Notes: a model not told the origin generated them from the sequence alone. A stretch of 64,000 nt of DNA from CAYMZZ01 sp044463125 (GCA_044463125.1 JBIQMS010000024.1:5388-69387); one strand, 5' to 3'. Shown: positions 52,604 through 62,064, numbered from the stretch's first letter. A program made the numbers and translations.

Positions 52604-53029
52604 ATGGAAATTGAATTCAGCGAGCAAGACCTTTCTTCCATTGCGCAGCAATTCTGGAAAAAATTTCCCACCGAAAAGGTATTTGCCTTTCATGCGGAGA
52701 TGGGGGTGGGTAAGACCACACTGATACATGCGCTATGCGAAGCCCTGCAGGTGAAGGATGCTATTGGGAGTCCAACATTTTCAATCATCAATCAATATGA
52801 AGGAACTCGTGAAGGCGGGCCGGTTCGTATATATCATATGGACCTGTATCGGCTCCGCGATGAGGAGGAAGCCGCCAGGGCGGGTGTGGAAGATGCGCTC
52901 TACAGCGGTGATATCTGCCTGGTGGAATGGCCCGATAAGGCGCCGGGATTGTTTCCGGAAGATACAGTGCACGTTCATTTAAACTTGCTGCCCACGGGTA
53001 AACGAAGGCTCCAAATCGGCGGGAATTGA
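52604..53029 (+). CDS. tsaE: tRNA t6A synthesis ATPase TsaE
   Basis: A 141-residue ATPase of the TsaBCDE machinery that makes threonylcarbamoyladenosine at tRNA position 37. Walker A is AEMGVGKTTL (31-40), with the switch region SPTFSIINQYE and the conserved HMDLYRLRDEEEA. VEWPDKAPGLFPED matches the family end. ATG 52604 is chosen because earlier in-frame codons lie in repeat DNA. Alanine dehydrogenase follows 42 nt later. Confidence 0.95.
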   Translation: MEIEFSEQDLSSIAQQFWKKFPTEKVFAFHAEMGVGKTTLIHALCEALQVKDAIGSPTFSIINQYEGTREGGPVRIYHMDLYRLRDEEEAARAGVEDALYSGDICLVEWPDKAPGLFPEDTVHVHLNLLPTGKRRLQIGGN

Positions 53030-53030
53030 T

Positions 53031-53038
53031 TATTTTTG
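53031..53038 (+). promoter_or_regulatory. -7 box candidate for ald (TATTTTTG)
   Basis: TATTTTTG fits TAnnTTTG and begins one base after the tsaE stop codon. Transcription would begin near 53045, 27 nt before the ald start. No -33 box was placed. Confidence 0.38.
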
Positions 53039-53071
53039 ACAGTCGTTGATTCCAGCCAGCAAAACCAACTC

Positions 53072-54286
53072 ATGAGCCAGCAAAAACCCCGGATCAGCAC
53101 TTCCTTCAGCTACGAAACCCTGGAGGAAACGCTGGACATAAAACCCAAGCCGGAAGGCATGTCGATCGGCATTCCCAAAGAGATTGCCTTTCAGGAGAAC
53201 CGTATTGCGCTCACGCCCGATGCGGTGAGTGTGCTGGTGAGCAATGGCCATCATGTAATGATTGAACATAATGCGGGCGATGCCTCGCATTACCGCGATA
53301 AGGACTATAGCGAAGCGGGAGCCAAAATTGTGTACGACCGGGCCGAGGTGTATAAAGCACCCGTGCTGGTAAAAAGTGCGCCGGTCATTGAAGAAGACCT
53401 GCCGCTCCTGCAAATGAACCAGGTCATCATTTCTCCCATTCATCTTTCCGTTCTCAAAGCAGAGATACTGGAAAGCATGATGAATAAGCGGATTACGGCC
53501 ATTTCTTTCGAAAACCTGAAAGACGATAGCGATTCCTATCCCATCGTTCGCAGCATGAGCGAGATTGCGGGCAGCGCGGTGATGCTGATCGCCGCCCAGT
53601 ACCTGAGCTCCGCCAACCATGGCAAGGGAGTGTTGCTGGGTGGTATATCTGGCATCGCGCCTACCAAAGTTATCATCATCGGCGCCGGCATTGTGGGTGA
53701 ATATGCCGCACGGGCAGCCCTTGCATTGGGTGCTTCGGTAAAAGTATTCGACAATAGCGTGTATCGTTTGAAGCGATTGCAGAATAATATTGGTCAACGT
53801 TTGTGGACTTCCGTAATTGAACCGCGCATGCTGGCCAAGCAATTGAAGACATGCGAAGTGGCCGTAGGCGCCCTTGGCTCACAAACAGGCCGCACGCCCA
53901 TGGTGGTTACGGAAGAGATGGTGAGCAATATGCGGCCGGGTTCCGTGGTGATTGATGTTAGCATCGACAGAGGTGGCTGCTTTGAAACTTCGGAGATTAC
54001 CAGTCATGAACACCCGATATTCATGAAATACGGGGTTATTCATTACTGCGTACCTAATATTCCTTCCGGATTCTCGCGAACGGCCTCCCAGGCTATCAGC
54101 AATGTGCTTATGCCACTGCTGCTGGAAGCGGGAGACGAAGGCGGTTTTGAAAACCTGGTATGGCACCGGGTGCACCTGCGGAGCGGCATCTACCTGTTTA
54201 AGGGAGCCCTTACCAATTTCTATCTCAGCGAAAGGTTCGATTTAAAGTATACCGACCTGAACTTGCTGATTGCATCGCAAAGGTGA
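53072..54286 (+). CDS. ald: alanine dehydrogenase
   Basis: A 404-residue NAD-dependent enzyme interconverting L-alanine with pyruvate and ammonium. N-terminal catalytic half: SIGIPKEIAFQENRIALTPD (about 28-47), VMIEHNAGDASHYRD and VKSAPVIEEDL. Rossmann half: KVIIIGAGIVGEYAARAAL (about 205-223), FDNSVYRLKRLQ and VIDVSIDRGGCFETS. The sequence is closer to AlaDH than to transhydrogenase alpha, though that relation should be kept in mind. ATG 53072 is preferred to a TTG at 53036. Its stop precedes an ACGT repeat. Confidence 0.93.
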   Translation: MSQQKPRISTSFSYETLEETLDIKPKPEGMSIGIPKEIAFQENRIALTPDAVSVLVSNGHHVMIEHNAGDASHYRDKDYSEAGAKIVYDRAEVYKAPVLVKSAPVIEEDLPLLQMNQVIISPIHLSVLKAEILESMMNKRITAISFENLKDDSDSYPIVRSMSEIAGSAVMLIAAQYLSSANHGKGVLLGGISGIAPTKVIIIGAGIVGEYAARAALALGASVKVFDNSVYRLKRLQNNIGQRLWTSVIEPRMLAKQLKTCEVAVGALGSQTGRTPMVVTEEMVSNMRPGSVVIDVSIDRGGCFETSEITSHEHPIFMKYGVIHYCVPNIPSGFSRTASQAISNVLMPLLLEAGDEGGFENLVWHRVHLRSGIYLFKGALTNFYLSERFDLKYTDLNLLIASQR

Positions 54287-54423
54287 TTACGTTGTACGTA
54301 TTACGTGATACGTTTTACGTTTTTTGGTTGGATTTTCAAGTTCTGAATAGTATTTGCGATGATGGGAAATCAAAATTGGTTTCATAAGAAATCTGCGAAG
54401 ATCTGCGGGAAAACTCTTCTGAA
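54287..54423 (+). repeat. ACGT tract followed by CTGCGGG core
   Basis: ACGTTGTACGTATTACGT units at about 54290-54320, beginning 1-3 nt after the ald stop codon, then ATCTGCGAAGATCTGCGGG at 54391-54409 with the conserved continuation to 54423. Only the left half of the element is present. Confidence 0.82.
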
Positions 54424-54510
54424 CACTGAAGCAGTTTAATGTGCTAAAGTATTCACCGGTGATCCATTCTGTTCTAAAGGAATTGCTGGATCGAGATAAT
54501 ATTAAGTTTA

Positions 54511-56748
54511 ATGAATCATTTACCACCTCTTATTACTGATTTGGCCCTTTTGCTGGGTGTTGCGGCTTTCATGACCGTTGTTTTCAAATGGTTGAAGCAG
54601 CCCCTGGTGCTGGGATATATTATCGCAGGCATATTTGTGGGATCGAGCGTTACCTGGTTTCCTTCCATCACCGAAAAGGAGAATGTTCAGGTGCTGGCCG
54701 AGATTGGTGTTATCTTTCTTTTGTTCAGCCTGGGTCTGGAGTTCAGTTTCCGAAAACTGGCGCAAGTGGGTGGCTCCTCTTCCGTGTCGGCCCTGGTGGA
54801 AGCTGTGGGCATGTCAGCACTCGGCTATGGGCTGGGAAAATTATTGGGTTGGGAAACCATGGACTGCATCTATCTGGGTGCGGCACTCGCCGTTTCATCC
54901 ACCACCATCATCATCAAGGCCGTGGAAGAGTTGGGATTGAAGAAAAAGAAATTCGCCACGCTCGTATTCGGTATTCTGATCGTGGAGGATCTGATCACGA
55001 TCGCGATATTAGTGTTGCTGACAACATTATCGGTGAGCCAGCAGTTCGATGGCTGGGAAATGGTATTATCCATCATCAAACTCATCTTCTTCCTGATACT
55101 CTGGTTTGTGGTGGGCATCTTCTTTATTCCTACCATTCTGAAAAAGGCACGCCGCCTTTTAAATGACGAAACCCTTTTGGTTGTATCGGTTTCGCTTTGT
55201 TTGCTGATGGTATTCCTGGCGGCGGAAGTAGGATTCTCTTATGCGCTTGGCGCTTTTGTGATGGGCTCATTGCTGGCGGAGACCACTAAGGCCGAACGCA
55301 TCGAACACCTGGTAAAGCCGGTGAAGGACCTGTTTGGCGCTATCTTCTTTGTGTCGGTAGGGATGATGATCGATGTAACTACTATTGGTCAATATGCCGT
55401 GCCCATCGCACTCATTACATTAGCCTGTATAATCGGTAAAATAGTAACAACCGGATTGGGCGCATTTGTTTCCGGTAATTCGCTCAAAGTATCTCTGCAA
55501 ACCGGCATGAGCCTTGCGCAGATCGGAGAGTTTTCCTTTATCATTGCCGCCCTGGGTGTGAGCCTGGGCGCTACCAGCGAATTTCTTTACCCGATCATTG
55601 TTGCCGTTTCCGGCATCACCACTTTTACCACCCCCTATCTGATCAAAGCCAGCAGTCCTTTTTATGAATGGATTGATAAACGCTTACCAGAGCGCTGGCG
55701 TAAGTCGCTTACCCGATACAGTTCTGAGGCCACTACCATTACCGCGGCCAGCGATTTTCAGCAGGTGCTGAAGTCCTTTATCATCAACTCACTTGTGTTT
55801 TCGGTTTTAATTGGCGCCATCGTGTACCTGAGCTCCACTTATGTGGCGCCCTGGGTAGATGCCAATACCGATTATGCGTTTGGTGGCATCACGGCCGCGC
55901 TGATTACCCTCTTGTTTATGGCGCCATTGGTTTGGGGGCTCATTGTTCGGAACGAACGCAACGAATCCTTTGCCCGCATTTATGCGCAACAAAAGTATCG
56001 CGGCCCTATCTGGGTCATGCGGGGGATCAAGCTCACGCTTTCCGTATTGTTTATCATTTTTCTGCTCAATCGCTTTTTCTCCATCAGCATCGCGCTCTAT
56101 GGCGCCATTTTGCTGATGATATTGTTTATGATATTCCGGAAAAAAATTCAACGGCTTTACGACCGGATTGAGAACCGCTTCATCATGAATCTCAACGACC
56201 GTGACCTGCAGGAAGAAATCCGCGTGCTGGAAGCGCAGGCTGCCCGCCGCAATGTAACCCTTGCACCCTGGGATGCGCATATGACCACTTTTGATGTGGA
56301 TCCGGAAGTGAGTGTGATCGGCAAAACCCTGGCAGAATTGAAATGGCGCGAGCAAATTGGCGTGAACGTGGCGATGATCAAGCGAGGACAACTTACCATT
56401 GCCACCCCGCAGAAAAATGACCGCATCTTTCCCGGCGATAAACTCTTTATCATTTGCACCGATGCGCAGGAGAAAAAAATGAATGCCATCCTTCGCCCCG
56501 ATAAAAAACTCGTGGATAAGCAGGAAGAAGTGGATGTGCAACTGGATAAATTTACCGTGGAGCACGACTCGGGCCTGATCGGCAAAACCATCCGTGGCTC
56601 CGGTATACGTACCGCTACACGCGGGCTGGTGGTGGGCATAGAGCGCAATGGCGTGCGCATCCTCAATCCAGAATCCGACACCATCTTCGAAGAAGGCGAT
56701 GTGGTATGGATCGTGGGTGAGAAAAAACTGCTCGATTCAATCAGTTGA
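54511..56748 (+). CDS. monovalent cation:proton antiporter (CPA2/KefB-like) with TrkA-C domains
   Basis: A 745-residue inner-membrane antiporter. Residues about 1-390 are the CPA2 exchanger with about 12 helices; the motif FLLFSLGLEFSFRKL and GMSLAQIGEFSFIIAALG are typical. Residues about 420-550 hold additional helices (FGGITAALITLLFMAPLVWG). Two cytoplasmic TrkA-C regulatory domains close the protein (about 590-660, VSVIGKTLAELKWREQIGVNV, and 675-745). The family exchanges K+ or Na+ for protons. Regulation by a bound ligand at TrkA-C is inferred. Confidence 0.92.
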   Translation: MNHLPPLITDLALLLGVAAFMTVVFKWLKQPLVLGYIIAGIFVGSSVTWFPSITEKENVQVLAEIGVIFLLFSLGLEFSFRKLAQVGGSSSVSALVEAVGMSALGYGLGKLLGWETMDCIYLGAALAVSSTTIIIKAVEELGLKKKKFATLVFGILIVEDLITIAILVLLTTLSVSQQFDGWEMVLSIIKLIFFLILWFVVGIFFIPTILKKARRLLNDETLLVVSVSLCLLMVFLAAEVGFSYALGAFVMGSLLAETTKAERIEHLVKPVKDLFGAIFFVSVGMMIDVTTIGQYAVPIALITLACIIGKIVTTGLGAFVSGNSLKVSLQTGMSLAQIGEFSFIIAALGVSLGATSEFLYPIIVAVSGITTFTTPYLIKASSPFYEWIDKRLPERWRKSLTRYSSEATTITAASDFQQVLKSFIINSLVFSVLIGAIVYLSSTYVAPWVDANTDYAFGGITAALITLLFMAPLVWGLIVRNERNESFARIYAQQKYRGPIWVMRGIKLTLSVLFIIFLLNRFFSISIALYGAILLMILFMIFRKKIQRLYDRIENRFIMNLNDRDLQEEIRVLEAQAARRNVTLAPWDAHMTTFDVDPEVSVIGKTLAELKWREQIGVNVAMIKRGQLTIATPQKNDRIFPGDKLFIICTDAQEKKMNAILRPDKKLVDKQEEVDVQLDKFTVEHDSGLIGKTIRGSGIRTATRGLVVGIERNGVRILNPESDTIFEEGDVVWIVGEKKLLDSIS

Positions 56749-56751
56749 CGC

Positions 56752-57366
56752 TTATTTGTAATCGCTGATGCGGAGGATATGACTGGCGAAGCGGTATTCA
56801 ACCGGATCATTGCTGCTAACGACAACAATTCGGTTTTGGCAGAATTCCTCAACCAGTTGGTGATAGAGGGCGATGCCGGCTTCATCGAGATTGGTGCAGG
56901 GCTCATCGAGCAGTACCAGGCTGGTTTCAGAAAGCAGGCATTGCGCCAGCTTCACCCTTTGTTTCATGCCCGAGCTGTAGAACCGGATCTGCTTATCGGC
57001 AGCCGCCTGCAACCCTATGCGTTCAATCACCATTTCCGTATGCAAGCCCGGCAGCAGGGGTTTGAATTGCTGGTGAAAGGAAAGAAACTCACGCAGGGTC
57101 ATTTCCTCGATCAGCTCCAGGTAGGGCGCGCAAAGCGATACATATTTATAATACTGTTCCGGCGGAAGGGGGTTGGGGTTAAGGTATTCCAGCTTTCCTT
57201 CATTGGGCATCAGCGCGCCGCCAATCAGTTGCAGCAAAGTGCTTTTGCCTGACCCGTTGGCGCCGGTAATGGCATAGCTTTCCCCGGTATGAAAATTATA
57301 CTGAATATGGCGAAAGATCCATTCGCGATTGTATCGTTTGCCGGCATCAGATAGGGAGATCGTCAT
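56752..57366 (-). CDS. ABC transporter ATP-binding protein (orphan)
   Basis: A 204-residue ABC ATPase. Walker A GANGSGKST (about 36-44), Q-loop region, signature YSSGMKQRVKLAQ (about 128-140), Walker B LVLLDEPCTNLDEAG. No permease is next to it. It overlaps the 3' end of lpxA by 20 nt, so the two are translationally coupled; starts at 57366 or 57372. It could pair with an unlinked membrane partner or act in a non-transport role. Confidence 0.88.
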   Translation of the reverse strand: MTISLSDAGKRYNREWIFRHIQYNFHTGESYAITGANGSGKSTLLQLIGGALMPNEGKLEYLNPNPLPPEQYYKYVSLCAPYLELIEEMTLREFLSFHQQFKPLLPGLHTEMVIERIGLQAAADKQIRFYSSGMKQRVKLAQCLLSETSLVLLDEPCTNLDEAGIALYHQLVEEFCQNRIVVVSSNDPVEYRFASHILRISDYK

Positions 57367-58153
57367 CGCCATTGCCTTTCGTATAGCGTTTGATGATGCC
57401 ACGCCCGCTTTCCCGGATAAAGGTCACGATCTCGTCGCGCTCGTCGGTGGCGGGAAACTCCTCTTCCAGGAATTCGAGGGCCTGGGTGGTATTCAGCCCC
57501 TTATTGTAGATGATGCGATAGATATCGAGGATATGATTGATCTTTTCAATTGTAAACCCGCGACGCTTGAGCCCCACAGAGTTTACGCCCGCATAGCTGA
57601 GGGGCTGCCTTCCGGCCTTGATATAGGGCGGCACATCCTTACCTACCAGGGCGCCACCGCTGATAAAAGCGTGGGAACCCACTTTCACAAACTGGTGAAC
57701 GGCGCAAACACCGCCCAGTCCAACCCAGTCGCCCAGCACCACATGGCCGGCGAGCTGGCTGCTATTGCTCAGGGTGCAATTGTTGCCAATGGTGCAATCA
57801 TGGCCTATATGGCTATAGGCAAGGATCCAGCAATTATTGCCCACGGAGGTCTTCCATTTATCGCTGGTACCGCGGTGAATGGTTACAAATTCGCGGATGG
57901 TACAGTTATCGCCAATCTCAACCGTAGTTTTCTCCTCGGCGTATTTGCGGTCCTGGGGAATAGCGCCAATTACGGCTCCGGGAAAGATGCGGCAGTTCTT
58001 GCCGATGCGGGTCCCCTCCATAATGGTCACATTCGACCCGATCCAGGTGCCCTCGCCTATTTCAACGTCCTGATGGATAACGGTAAAGGGATCCACCTTC
58101 ACATTTGTGGCCAGCCTTGCGTTGGGATGTATATAAGTATGCGGATGGATCAT
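57347..58153 (-). CDS. lpxA: UDP-N-acetylglucosamine acyltransferase
   Basis: Trimeric cytoplasmic enzyme for the first step of lipid A synthesis, moving a 3-hydroxyacyl chain from ACP to UDP-GlcNAc. 268 residues. The left-handed beta-helix is seen as many hexapeptide repeats (IGEGTWIGSNVTIMEGTRIGKN, IGHDCTIGNNCTLSN), with the catalytic His-type segment AVHQFVKVG, and the C-terminal helical domain (GVNSVGLKRRGFTIEKINHI). ATG 58153 is clear, since the longer frame would use TTG. Divergent from the AraC gene. Confidence 0.95.
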   Translation of the reverse strand: MIHPHTYIHPNARLATNVKVDPFTVIHQDVEIGEGTWIGSNVTIMEGTRIGKNCRIFPGAVIGAIPQDRKYAEEKTTVEIGDNCTIREFVTIHRGTSDKWKTSVGNNCWILAYSHIGHDCTIGNNCTLSNSSQLAGHVVLGDWVGLGGVCAVHQFVKVGSHAFISGGALVGKDVPPYIKAGRQPLSYAGVNSVGLKRRGFTIEKINHILDIYRIIYNKGLNTTQALEFLEEEFPATDERDEIVTFIRESGRGIIKRYTKGNGDDDLPI

Positions 58154-58306
58154 GCAGGTAAAAAAATGGTCACGTTTTAGTCCGTGACCCTGCAAAGGTA
58201 GGAGTTCAGGGTAAAATCGCTGTTTGAAATTGATAATTTGTGGTGAAAGGCGGTGGTGGTTTGAAAATCAGGCCTTGCAGGGCTGGTATGGTTCCTTTTT
58301 CCTCCG

Positions 58307-58314
58307 TAAATTTG
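58307..58314 (+). promoter_or_regulatory. -7 box candidate for the cysteine-rich AraC gene (TAAATTTG)
   Basis: TAAATTTG followed by CCCCTCC lies 7 nt before the start codon at 58322. Transcription would start at or next to the ATG, so the mRNA may be leaderless. No -33 box was placed at the usual spacing. Confidence 0.38.
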
Positions 58315-58321
58315 CCCCTCC

Positions 58322-59266
58322 ATGCAGTACCAACCCGACATTCTTTCCCTGGCCATGAAGCAGGCGCCCATGATTGAAGACATGCGGCTGCTGCAGGAGA
58401 AGGAAATGACCGCCCCGGGAGCGGTACAGTATTCCATCCGCCGGCTAAAGCGGCCCCAGGCTACCCCGCTTGATGATACCGGGGTGCTGGTGTACCATTA
58501 CGAGAAAAACAACCGGGAAGATAGCTATTTGGAACTGCGCTTCTGCATCAGTGGCAATGCCTACTGCCGCGAAAAGCACACCGAATGCGATGCCTGCCAC
58601 CTGAACCAGACCCGCCACTGCGGCGAAAGGGTGGAAACGGTTGACCTTTTCCAGTTTCGCTTCGCGCCTACCCATCTGTCCCAGTTTATCGGCTCAGGCC
58701 GCTCGGGCAATGATGTATTTACCGAAGATATTCTGTCTTTTCAACATAAGTCGTCCTTCAACCGCATGCTCCCGCTCTGCAGCAAGTCGCGGGTATTGCT
58801 GGAATCGCTGCTCAGCAGCAACCACAGCGGGGCTATGGAGAATATCTTCATCAACGGGCAAATGCATATGCTGCTGCTGCAAAGCCTCGACTGTATGGTG
58901 GGTGAAAGGGAAGTGCCAACCATTCAGTGCAAGTTTCTTTCCAACGAAGCCGACCGCGAAAAGATCAATAAGGCGCGTGAAATACTGATTGCCCAGATTG
59001 GGGAGCCCATCACCATCAAGGAACTGAGCCGCAAAGTGGCCATGAATGAGTGTTACCTGAAAAAAGGGTTTAAGGAAATGTTTGGCGCCACCATCTTTGA
59101 ATTTTATCAAAGTCAGCGGATGGAGCATGCCAAATACCTGCTGTATGAAAAAGGACTGAGCGTAACCGAAGTATCCATTCTGCTGGGCTATTCCTCCATC
59201 TCGCATTTTTCTACCGCCTTCAAAAAGCATACAGGGCTCAAACCCTGCGAACTCCTGCTTCGATAA
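58322..59266 (+). CDS. AraC-family regulator with a cysteine cluster
   Basis: A 314-residue regulator. Two C-terminal AraC helix-turn-helix motifs are at about 215-310 (ITIKELSRKVAMNECYLKKGFKEMFG and VTEVSILLGYSSISHFSTAFKKHTG). The N-terminal sensor has C75, C82, C89, C92 and C100, arranged C-x6-C-x2-C-x7-C, which looks like a metal or Fe-S/redox site. It is convergent with a ferritin gene across a shared terminator. An iron or redox signal is plausible; this is inference. Confidence 0.85.
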   Translation: MQYQPDILSLAMKQAPMIEDMRLLQEKEMTAPGAVQYSIRRLKRPQATPLDDTGVLVYHYEKNNREDSYLELRFCISGNAYCREKHTECDACHLNQTRHCGERVETVDLFQFRFAPTHLSQFIGSGRSGNDVFTEDILSFQHKSSFNRMLPLCSKSRVLLESLLSSNHSGAMENIFINGQMHMLLLQSLDCMVGEREVPTIQCKFLSNEADREKINKAREILIAQIGEPITIKELSRKVAMNECYLKKGFKEMFGATIFEFYQSQRMEHAKYLLYEKGLSVTEVSILLGYSSISHFSTAFKKHTGLKPCELLLR

Positions 59267-59285
59267 TATTCCTGATCTTATAAAG

Positions 59286-59318
59286 AAAAATCCCCCGGCC
59301 TGGCCGGGGGATTTTTTT
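59286..59318. terminator. bidirectional terminator between AraC and ferritin
   Basis: AAAAATCCCCCGGCC, one T, then GGCCGGGGGA followed by seven T. The A and T runs make it a terminator for both convergent genes. Its T run overlaps the ferritin stop codon. Confidence 0.92.
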
Positions 59319-59817
59319 ATGCGGGACCGCGAAAATTAAGAATATCCCTGTCGAAGAGATAAAGACCGCTCTTGTCGTCGCCAATAAGCTCCAGCTTATC
59401 GTTGAGGGTGCGTGCTGTTCTTTCTTCTTCTATCTGTTCGTTTACATACCACTGCAGGAAATTATGCGTGGCATAATCTTTTTCGGCAAGCGAAAGGTGC
59501 ACCAGTTCGTTGATGCTATCGCTCACTTTCAGCTCATGTTTCAGAAATTCGTCGAACAATTTTTTCAGCGAGGGGAAGGTGAGCATGGGCTGGGCCAGCG
59601 CCGGCACGGTGCCAAAGCCCCCTCTTTCGTTGATAAAGCGGAGCAGCTTCAGCATATGTACCCGCTCTTCATCGGATTGTTTGAAAAAGAATTCGGTAAC
59701 GCCTTCGAGGCCCGGCTGTATCTCGGCCCAGGAGGCCATAGCGAGGTATGCCTGCGATGATTCGGCTTCCATCTGTACCTGTTTATTCAACGCTTCCTGA
59801 ATGGTTTTCGATAACAT
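59317..59817 (-). CDS. ferritin (non-heme, FtnA-like)
   Basis: A 166-residue iron-storage protein that oxidises Fe(II) and stores the ferric mineral inside a 24-mer shell. The di-iron ferroxidase ligands are visible: E17 in VQMEAESSQAYL, then the ExxH in SDEERVHMLKL (E51, H54), and the later glutamates (LAEKDYATHNFLQWYVNEQIEEE). No heme-binding Met typical of bacterioferritin was seen. Length is normal. The convergent neighbour encodes the cysteine-rich AraC regulator. Confidence 0.95.
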   Translation of the reverse strand: MLSKTIQEALNKQVQMEAESSQAYLAMASWAEIQPGLEGVTEFFFKQSDEERVHMLKLLRFINERGGFGTVPALAQPMLTFPSLKKLFDEFLKHELKVSDSINELVHLSLAEKDYATHNFLQWYVNEQIEEERTARTLNDKLELIGDDKSGLYLFDRDILNFRGPA

Positions 59818-59967
59818 GGTTTTTCTGTTTTTTGATTGAATCGTTAAGTTACGCCATTAATCTTATTCAGCCAGCTGATTTCAACACATGCCCGATATTC
59901 CCCGGGAAAGGTGTATTTTCAAGGCCATTTTTTACCCAGGATTATTCGAAAAAAAATCACCGATTAC

Positions 59968-61932
59968 ATGATGAAAAAAAGAATCTTGTTATGTGTGCTG
60001 GCTGCCATCTGTGGTACCAGTTTCCTTTTTGGACAGGCGGGCAGCAATTCCGTTTATGACCCGTATGCTTTGTTCTCGCCATTGTTCTATACCCATAATG
60101 GCAACCCTTACCGTACAGCTACGGGCGAGCCGGGTCCGCAGTACTGGCAAAACAAAGTAGATTACCAGATCAAAGCCCGACTCGAAGAAGAGAGCCGCCT
60201 GGTAACCGCCACCGCCACGCTTACTTATTTCAACAACAGTCCCCAGGCGTTGCCTTATCTCTGGTTGCAGCTCGATCAAAACCTCTTCAACAAAGATTCG
60301 CGCGGCCAGGCGAAGATGCCCGCCACAGGCCGCAGCCGCTATGGCGATGCTTCCAGCGAGTTTGATGGCGGCTACAAGATCAAATCCGTAAAACTCATTC
60401 AGGGTGCCGCGCGCAGCAACGCCGATTTTATTATTGATGATACCCGTATGCAGATCCGGCTGGCCAAAGCCCTGGCCGCCCGCACGGGTAAGCTGCAGTT
60501 TGAAATAGAGTACAGCTATACCGTACCCGAATATGGCGCCGACCGTACCGGTGTGCTCAAGACCAGCAATGGTCCCATCTTCGCCATAGCCCAATGGTTT
60601 CCGCGTATGTGTGTGTTTGATGATGTGCGTGGCTGGAATACCGATCCTTATCTGGGTGCGGGCGAGTTTTATTGCGAATATGGCAATTATGATGTGCAGA
60701 TAACCGCTCCTTCGGCTATGATAGTGGCAGGATCCGGCGAATTGCAAAATCCGCAGGAAGTGTTGACGCCCGTGCAACTGGGTCGTTACAACAAGGCCAA
60801 ACAAAGTGACAAAACGGTAATGATTCGTGACAGCGCAGAAGTAACCGATCCCGCATCGCGGCCCAACCGCAAAGAACTGACCTGGAAATTCAAACTCGCC
60901 AATGCCCGCGATTTTGCCTGGTCGGCTTCCCGCTCCTTTATCTGGGACGCGGCAAGAATGAACCTCCCCGGCGGCAAGAAAGGCCTGGCCATGTCGGTGT
61001 ATCCGGTTGAATCGAATGGAGAAAAAGGCTGGAGCCGTTCTACGGAGTACACTAAAGCTTCCATTGAAAATTATTCCAAACGCTGGTTCCCTTATCCATA
61101 CTATTCAGCGGTGAATGTTGCCTGCAACATCGGCGGTATGGAGTATCCCGGTATTGTATTTTGCAGTTATCGCGCACGTACGGCCGGACTTTGGGGCGTA
61201 ACGGATCATGAATTTGGCCATACCTGGTTTCCCATGATCGTGGGTAGTAATGAGCGCCGCTATGGCTGGATGGATGAAGGTTTCAATACATTCATCAACG
61301 GCATCGCATCGCAGGATTTCAACAATGGCGAATATTATCGCAAACCCGGTAGCGCACATAAGAGCCGCCTGTTTAGCAAGAATATGGAGCGTGTGTTGCA
61401 AACACCCGATGGCATGATGGAGCGCAATATTGGCGCCATGCTTTATTCAAAACCTGGATTTGCATTGGGCTTGCTGCGCAATGAAGTGTTGGGTCAGGAT
61501 CGCTTCGACTATGCCTTCCGGAAATATATTCGCGACTGGGCCTATAAGCATCCCACGCCCTGGGATTTTTTCCGTAGCATGGAGAATGGCGCGGGTGAAG
61601 ACCTGGCCTGGTTCTGGAAAGCGGTGTTTCTCGAAAATTATCAGCTCGATCAGGCCATCACGAAAGTGGAGTATAGCAAGGATGACCCCAAAAACGGCGC
61701 GCTGGTCACCATCGAAAACCTGCAGCAGATGGCCATGCCGGTAACAGTGGAGTACACCACCGTAAGTGGAGTAACGGCCCGCAAAAAGTTGCCCGTGGAA
61801 ATATGGCAAAGCACAGCTACCTGGAAATTCCTGCTGCCGGTGGAAGAGGCGCTGAAATCGGTGGTAATTGATCCCGATAAGGTATTGCCCGATATGAACC
61901 CGGATAATAATAGTTGGAAGTCGAGCGACTGA
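59968..61932 (+). CDS. secreted M1-family metallopeptidase
   Basis: A 654-residue exported gluzincin. Signal peptide at 1-22 (ILLCVLAAICGTSFLFGQ). The zinc site is HEFGH (414-418) with third ligand E437 in GWMDEGFN. The substrate motif equivalent to GAMEN is GGMEYPGIVF (about 388-397). N-terminal beta domain at 40-260 is of the M1 type. There is no T9SS tail, so it is likely periplasmic or outer-membrane associated. ATG 59968 or 59971 both give a signal peptide. Confidence 0.93.
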   Translation: MMKKRILLCVLAAICGTSFLFGQAGSNSVYDPYALFSPLFYTHNGNPYRTATGEPGPQYWQNKVDYQIKARLEEESRLVTATATLTYFNNSPQALPYLWLQLDQNLFNKDSRGQAKMPATGRSRYGDASSEFDGGYKIKSVKLIQGAARSNADFIIDDTRMQIRLAKALAARTGKLQFEIEYSYTVPEYGADRTGVLKTSNGPIFAIAQWFPRMCVFDDVRGWNTDPYLGAGEFYCEYGNYDVQITAPSAMIVAGSGELQNPQEVLTPVQLGRYNKAKQSDKTVMIRDSAEVTDPASRPNRKELTWKFKLANARDFAWSASRSFIWDAARMNLPGGKKGLAMSVYPVESNGEKGWSRSTEYTKASIENYSKRWFPYPYYSAVNVACNIGGMEYPGIVFCSYRARTAGLWGVTDHEFGHTWFPMIVGSNERRYGWMDEGFNTFINGIASQDFNNGEYYRKPGSAHKSRLFSKNMERVLQTPDGMMERNIGAMLYSKPGFALGLLRNEVLGQDRFDYAFRKYIRDWAYKHPTPWDFFRSMENGAGEDLAWFWKAVFLENYQLDQAITKVEYSKDDPKNGALVTIENLQQMAMPVTVEYTTVSGVTARKKLPVEIWQSTATWKFLLPVEEALKSVVIDPDKVLPDMNPDNNSWKSSD

Positions 61933-61953
61933 AATTAAAGGTTTCTCATAAAT

Positions 61954-62012
61954 ATCTACAATGAACGAGCCCGATTGGAATAAAATTCCAATCGGGCTCG
62001 TTCATTGTAGAT
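61954..62012. repeat. perfect 28-bp inverted repeat without U-tract
   Basis: Arms at 61954-61981 and 61985-62012 are exact complements with an AAA loop. The arm contains TGAACGAGCCCGATTGG. There is no T-run after either arm, so it is a poor intrinsic terminator although it lies 22 nt after the M1 stop. It could be a strong RNA hairpin or a binding site. Confidence 0.85.
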
Positions 62013-62064
62013 CGGGAAAGAAATTACAGAGTCGCTGATTTTAGTGGTAAATTCACCTATTGCT

